From NCBI GenBank assembly GCA_019264575.1, contig JAHUZV010000005.1:1-39130 (forward strand): a stretch of DNA of 39,130 nucleotides, read 5' to 3'. The first letter of the stretch is position 1. Each line of letters starts with the position of its first letter. The notes under the pieces were generated by a model. That model searched no databases and was not told where the DNA came from. It saw only the letters and a program-made list of their open reading frames with translations. This DNA comes from Vulcanococcus sp. Lineage in GTDB: Bacteria > Cyanobacteriota > Cyanobacteriia > PCC-6307 > Cyanobiaceae. Shown one piece after another: positions 35,713-39,130 of the stretch. The position numbers were made by a program, and so were the translations under genes.

Positions 35713-36700
35713 ACCATTGTTCGGTGGATTGGTGGGTCAGCAGCAGGCCACTGCCTTGCTGTTGGCCGCTCTCGAGCGTCAGCGGCTGGCGCCGGCCTAT
35801 CTGTTCTGCGGCCCCGATGGCGTCGGCCGCTCGACTGCGGCCCGCCGGTTTTTGGAGGGCGTGATCGCTGGGCCTGGTGGTTCAGCCTCCGTGCGGCGCC
35901 GGCTGCAGGAGGGCAACCACCCCGATCTGCTCTGGGTGGAGCCCACCTACAGCGAGAAAGGCCAGCTGGTGCCGGCCTCCAAGGCACTGGAAGCTGGAGT
36001 CAGCCGGAAAGCGCCGCCGCAGCTCCGCCTGGAGCAGGTGCGGGCGGTGTCGCAGTTTCTGGGTCGCCGGCCTGTGGAGGCTGAGCGCTGCCTGGTGGTG
36101 ATCGAGGCGGTGGAAGCCATGGCCGAAGGCGCGGCCAACGCCTTGCTCAAAACCCTCGAGGAGCCAGGAGATGGCTTGCTGATCCTGCTCACCGCTGCTC
36201 CGGATCGCCTGCTCAGCACGATTCGCTCGCGCTGCCAAGCGATTCCCTTTGCCCGTTTGGCGCCGGAGCAGCTGCAGCAGGTGTTGGTTGAGAAAGGGTT
36301 CGAGGCCAGCAGCCCCGATCCGCCGGAACTGGTGGAGTTGGCGGCCGGCTCCCCAGGCGCCTTGCTGCTGCAGCGGCAGCAATGGCAGGCGTTGCCAGAA
36401 GGGTTGGCCCAGCGCTGCGCCGCGCTGGTGGGCGCCGGGTCCAGCGGTGGAGCGCTGCCATCCCAGCCGGTCAGCCCGGTGGAGGCCCTGAGCCTGGCCC
36501 GTGATCTCTGTGGAGCGCTGGAGGTGGAACAGCAGCTCTGGCTGCTCGATTGGTGGCAGCTGCGCCTGTGGCGGTTGTGCCACAACGCAGCGCAGCAGCA
36601 GCGTTTGGAGCAGCTCCGGCGCCAGCTCCGCTCGTTTGTGCAGCCACGGCTGGCCTGGGAGGTGGCGTTGCTGGAGCTCAGCGGCGTTGCAGGCGCCTAG
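35705..36700 (+). CDS. holB: DNA polymerase III delta-prime subunit (HolB)
   Basis: A clamp-loader subunit, 331 residues. The AAA+ start [19 protein letters not shown] (9-27) and [20 protein letters not shown] are clear. The P-loop lysine is replaced by arginine (GVGRST), as expected for a subunit that does not hydrolyse [23 protein letters not shown] and [11 protein letters not shown] (sensor/SRC motif) follow. It overlaps tmk by 8 nt, a common tmk-holB arrangement, and its stop overlaps the convergent rpaA by 4 nt. Confidence 0.94.
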   Translation: MAEPLFGGLVGQQQATALLLAALERQRLAPAYLFCGPDGVGRSTAARRFLEGVIAGPGGSASVRRRLQEGNHPDLLWVEPTYSEKGQLVPASKALEAGVSRKAPPQLRLEQVRAVSQFLGRRPVEAERCLVVIEAVEAMAEGAANALLKTLEEPGDGLLILLTAAPDRLLSTIRSRCQAIPFARLAPEQLQQVLVEKGFEASSPDPPELVELAAGSPGALLLQRQQWQALPEGLAQRCAALVGAGSSGGALPSQPVSPVEALSLARDLCGALEVEQQLWLLDWWQLRLWRLCHNAAQQQRLEQLRRQLRSFVQPRLAWEVALLELSGVAGA

Positions 36701-37467
36701 GCCGCGCTGCGGCGACTGGCGCGGGCGTTGTGCACGAGCTGGGCGAGTTCCTCTGCGTGGCTGCCGCTGGGAAGCTCCAGGCAGTAGCCAGCGCCATACA
36801 CGGTTTTGATGAAGCGGGGTTTGCGTGGATCGGGCTCGAGCTTGGTGCGCAGATGGCGCACGTGCACCCGGATGGTCTCGATGTCGTCGTCGGGCTCGTA
36901 GCCCCACACTTCCTTGAGGATCAGCGAGGGAGCCACGGTCTGACCGTGCCGCTGCAGCAGGCAGTGCAGCAGCTCGAATTCGAGGTGGGTGAGCCGCACC
37001 GGTTCGTCGAACCAGATCGCCTCAAAGCGCTCCGGCACCAAGGTGAGAGCCCCGTAGCTGAGGATTTCGTTGTGTTTGGTCGAGAGCGGGGCGCGGTCGC
37101 TGCGGCGCAGCAGTGCCTTGATCCGCACCAGCAGTTCTTCGAGATCAAAGGGCTTGGCCAGGTAGTCGTCGGCGCCTGAGTTGAAGCCGCTCACCTTGTC
37201 TTTGGTGCTCCCCAGGGCGGTGAGCATCAGGATCGGGATCCCTGTGGTGCGCTCGTCGCGGCGCAGCCGCTGGCAGAGGGTGAGGCCATCCACCTTGGGC
37301 AGCATCAGATCCAGCAGGATCAGATCAGGGGTGTATTGGAGAGCAAGCGCCTGGCCCTTGATACCGTCTTCCGCGCGCTGAACGTCGAAGCCGCTGTGCT
37401 CCAGGTGGCCGGCCACCAGCTCGCGCATGTCGCTGTCGTCTTCGATCAGCAGGATGCAGGGCTTCAT
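36697..37467 (-). CDS. rpaA: Response regulator RpaA, OmpR family
   Basis: The master output regulator of the circadian clock in cyanobacteria, acting with the kinase SasA; it also influences phycobilisome energy transfer. With the ATG at 37467 ([20 protein letters not shown]) it is 256 residues. The phospho-acceptor is Asp53 in [11 protein letters not shown], the same position as in Synechococcus elongatus RpaA. The winged helix includes [20 protein letters not shown] and [20 protein letters not shown]. An in-frame extension to 37527 is not family-like. A GGAG lies about 10 nt upstream of the ATG. It converges on holB with a 4-nt overlap. Confidence 0.95.
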   Translation of the reverse strand: MKPCILLIEDDSDMRELVAGHLEHSGFDVQRAEDGIKGQALALQYTPDLILLDLMLPKVDGLTLCQRLRRDERTTGIPILMLTALGSTKDKVSGFNSGADDYLAKPFDLEELLVRIKALLRRSDRAPLSTKHNEILSYGALTLVPERFEAIWFDEPVRLTHLEFELLHCLLQRHGQTVAPSLILKEVWGYEPDDDIETIRVHVRHLRTKLEPDPRKPRFIKTVYGAGYCLELPSGSHAEELAQLVHNARASRRSAA

Positions 37468-37748
37468 GGTGGATCTCCGCTCGTGGCGTGCAGGCGCTGC
37501 GGGGTGTGTCCGCTGTTCGTTGCTCACATTCTCTCCAGAGAGTTGAGGATCTGCAGAAGTTCTGGCTCGCCAGGCTGACGTGCACGAAGCCGGGATCCCT
37601 TGCCCTCACTGGGATTTGTCGCCAGGTGCAGTTGATTAATGCCTCAGGATTTACAGGTTTTCTTCCGTTTGCCCTGTTGCAATTTGTCGGCCAACGATGC
37701 GATGCAGCGGTGCACTTGCGGCGCTTCGCTGTCCCGGCAGTGGCCATG
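37468..37748. other. 281-nt non-coding spacer upstream of rpaA, no gene recognised
   Basis: This spacer should hold the rpaA promoter and leader. A small palindrome CTCTC-CA-GAGAG lies at about 37534-37545, 67-78 nt upstream of the rpaA start, and a single TTTACA half-site at 37650-37655. A 92-codon open frame on the plus strand crosses it but resembles no protein and runs into the tRNA terminator, so I do not call it. Confidence 0.5.
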
Positions 37749-37778
37749 AAAAAACCCCAGCCGTAAGGCTGGGGTTTT
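37749..37778 (-). terminator. Intrinsic terminator of tRNA-Asn
   Basis: AAAACCCCAGCC (37751-37762) pairs perfectly with GGCTGGGGTTTT (37767-37778) around a GTAA loop. Read on the minus strand, a 12-bp stem ends in a run of six T (37754-37749). It begins 4 nt after the tRNA 3' end, so it is a textbook rho-independent terminator. Confidence 0.92.
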
Positions 37779-37782
37779 CAAG

Positions 37783-37854
<72 letters not shown>

Positions 37855-37889
37855 ATGCGGCCCTGACGGGTGCGTGAAGAACTTACCCC

Positions 37890-38576
37890 TCAGCCCTTCC
37901 CGCCCGCAAGGGGGGCGAGCTGTCGTTGCAGCGTTTCGCCGCTGCGCCACGGCCCAACGCTGCCCCGTTGCATCAGGGCAGCGCCATCGCACCAGCGCAG
38001 CTCCTCGAGGCGGTGGGTGATCCACAGGGCTGTGATCGGCTGCTCGGGGCGATCGCACAGGGAGCGAATCAGCTGGAGCACCTCCACCTGGCTCGTTTCA
38101 TCGAGCAGAGCCGTGGGTTCATCCAGCAGCAGCAGTTGGGCTTCGCTGGCCAGTGAGGCGGCGATGGCCAGGCGTTGCTTCTGCCCGCCGCTCAGGCTGT
38201 GGATCGGCCGCTGCCGAAAGCCGGCCAATCCCACCTGCTGCAGCGCCCGCTCTACGCGCGCCAGCCGCTCGGGGCCTTGCGCCGCTTCGGGCAAGGCCAG
38301 TTCGATCTCGCTGCCGCAGCTCGGCAGCAGCAGCTGGTGATCAGGGTTCTGAAACACCAACGCGGGTTTGAGCGGTCGCTGCAGGCGGCCGCGATTGGGG
38401 GTGAGCAAGCCGGCAATCAGCCGCAGCAGGGTGCTCTTGCCGCTGCCGTTGCCGCCCACCAGCATCCATAGCCCTGGCTTGGGAATCGAGAAGCTGCAGT
38501 GATTGAGGGCGCTGTGGCCATTGGGCCAGGCAAAGCCCAGCTGATCCACCACCAGGCTCGATGCCTGCTCAGCCAT
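37890..38576 (-). CDS. ABC transporter ATP-binding protein, energy-coupling (CbiO/EcfA-like)
   Basis: A 228-residue stand-alone ATPase. Walker [10 protein letters not shown] is at 41-49, the Q-loop at FQNPDHQ (75-81), the signature LSGGQ at 128-132, Walker B LLLLDE at 148-153, and the switch histidine in [15 protein letters not shown] is typical of the cobalt/ECF-type EcfA ATPases. No permease or substrate-binding gene lies beside it, so the transported substrate is unknown. It overlaps the upstream UPF0367 gene by 8 nt. Confidence 0.88.
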   Translation of the reverse strand: MAEQASSLVVDQLGFAWPNGHSALNHCSFSIPKPGLWMLVGGNGSGKSTLLRLIAGLLTPNRGRLQRPLKPALVFQNPDHQLLLPSCGSEIELALPEAAQGPERLARVERALQQVGLAGFRQRPIHSLSGGQKQRLAIAASLASEAQLLLLDEPTALLDETSQVEVLQLIRSLCDRPEQPITALWITHRLEELRWCDGAALMQRGSVGPWRSGETLQRQLAPLAGGKG

Positions 38577-38832
38577 CGAAGCTGAAGCCAGGGCGCTTGC
38601 TGCCGCCGCCCATGGCGGACTTCTCGTAGGTCTGAACCGCCACCACCTCGCTGGTGAGCAGCGTGACCCGCTTGCTTTCCTCTTTTTCGCAGGTGAGCTC
38701 GAGCAGGCGGGGCTGACCGCTTTCCATCGCCTGCTTCACCTGTTGGTAGAGCGCATCGGCAGCCGATTGCTCCTTGCGTTGCACCGCAACGGGCATGGGG
38801 CTCAGCTTGAGAGAGAGCTCAACAACGAACAC
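38569..38832 (-). CDS. UPF0367 family small protein, function unknown
   Basis: An 87-residue protein starting [20 protein letters not shown], with later stretches [19 protein letters not shown] and [11 protein letters not shown]. These match from memory the cyanobacterial UPF0367 family (VELSLKxSPxPVxVQ...RLLELxCEK...VAVQxYEK), which has no known role. The last about 13 residues ([16 protein letters not shown]) extend beyond the common core. It overlaps the ABC ATPase start by 8 nt and diverges from psbD. Confidence 0.85.
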   Translation of the reverse strand: MFVVELSLKLSPMPVAVQRKEQSAADALYQQVKQAMESGQPRLLELTCEKEESKRVTLLTSEVVAVQTYEKSAMGGGSKRPGFSFDG

Positions 38833-38990
38833 AACGGGGATTTCGGCCAGGCCCCACTTTGGCGAATCAACTCCGCTCCGATGGCTCGCTAGGAGCTTTT
38901 ACCTATCCGGCGCCCCTGCTTCCCGGAAAGCCGCCACAGCAGCCCGGTTCCCCGTACAGTGGCCGTGTAACGCTTCATGAAGCCGCTCTC

Positions 38991-39130
38991 ATGACGATCG
39001 CTGTAGGGCGCGCGCCGCAGCGGGGATGGTTTGACGTCCTCGATGACTGGCTCAAGCGCGACCGCTTCGTTTTTGTCGGGTGGTCGGGTCTGCTCCTGTT
39101 CCCCACCGCCTACCTGGCGCTGGGTGGCTG
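38991..39130 (+). CDS. psbD: Photosystem II D2 protein, N-terminal part (runs off the window)
   Basis: The first 46 codons read [20 protein letters not shown] and then [17 protein letters not shown], the unmistakable D2 N-terminus leading into the first membrane helix. D2 binds the chlorophylls, pheophytin and QA of photosystem II. The start is ATG at 38991. A possible -10 element TACAGT at 38955-38960 has no convincing -35 partner. In cyanobacteria psbC usually overlaps the end of psbD, but that is outside the window. Confidence 0.98.
   Translation, partial: MTIAVGRAPQRGWFDVLDDWLKRDRFVFVGWSGLLLFPTAYLALGG

Noticed and set aside
37646..37670. Possible HLR1 site (RpaB box) upstream of rpaA
   Set aside because: Only one TTTACA half-site is present; the required second repeat after 2 nt is missing.
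37488..37766. Plus-strand frame of 92 codons upstream of rpaA
   Set aside because: Resembles no family and ends inside the terminator of tRNA-Asn; more likely the rpaA leader region read on the wrong strand.
38940..38990. HLR1 or strong promoter upstream of psbD
   Set aside because: TGTAAC (38966-38971) gives one reverse half-site only, and TACAGT lacks a -35 partner. Not enough to call.

Overview
The window is GC-rich chromosomal DNA from a cyanobacterium. The evidence is a near-complete kit of photosynthesis-linked genes: seven NDH-1 subunits, psbD (D2), ycf3, ycf34, rpaA, rpaB, rbcR and plant-type crtP/crtB carotenoid genes. The protein sequences, the tight gene packing and the gene order look like picocyanobacteria. 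High GC suggests the Cyanobium / Synechococcus subcluster 5.2 side rather than Prochlorococcus; this is inference from sequence character, not from a search.

Layout. 1-137 is the end of an IS5-family insertion sequence with its transposase start. 205-3599 (+) holds a DUF3352 protein, a SixA-like phosphatase and citrate synthase. 3649-7871 (+) holds ndhA-ndhI-ndhG-ndhE, NAD kinase and a CYTH/TTM phosphatase. 7900-9299 holds a small unknown protein, a PedR-like LuxR regulator (-) and metF. 9283-16676 (-) is a long same-strand series: a Z-ISO/NnrU membrane protein, ndhF, ndhD, a LapA-type protein, scpA and a sugar nucleotidyltransferase. A 340-nt gap between ndhF and ndhD is filled with strong hairpins. 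16778-21246 holds rbcR, DUF3172, ndhM, crtP and crtB. 21243-25724 holds an alpha/beta hydrolase, an RRM protein, cca, ycf34, tsaB and a YdcF-type protein. 25666-30499 (-) is rpaB-plsX-fabH-fabD-plsC, joining a response regulator to fatty acid and phospholipid synthesis. 30598-36700 holds radA, ycf3 (-) and a copper ATPase-tmk-holB operon. 36697-38832 (-) holds rpaA, tRNA-Asn with a terminator, an orphan ABC ATPase and a UPF0367 protein. 38991 to the end is the start of psbD.

How it fits together. Most genes are core: electron transport (NDH-1), carotenoid desaturation, NADP supply, lipid synthesis, DNA replication/segregation, tRNA maturation, and the two OmpR-type regulators RpaA and RpaB. 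I see no CRISPR array, prophage, toxin-antitoxin or defence island; the only mobile DNA is the IS5 fragment at the left edge. The least explained structure is the hairpin cluster at 13621-13873. The most useful functional inference is that the NnrU-family protein at 15936-16676 is the zeta-carotene isomerase acting with CrtP and CrtB a few kilobases away. I found nothing that clearly amounts to an undescribed multi-gene system.
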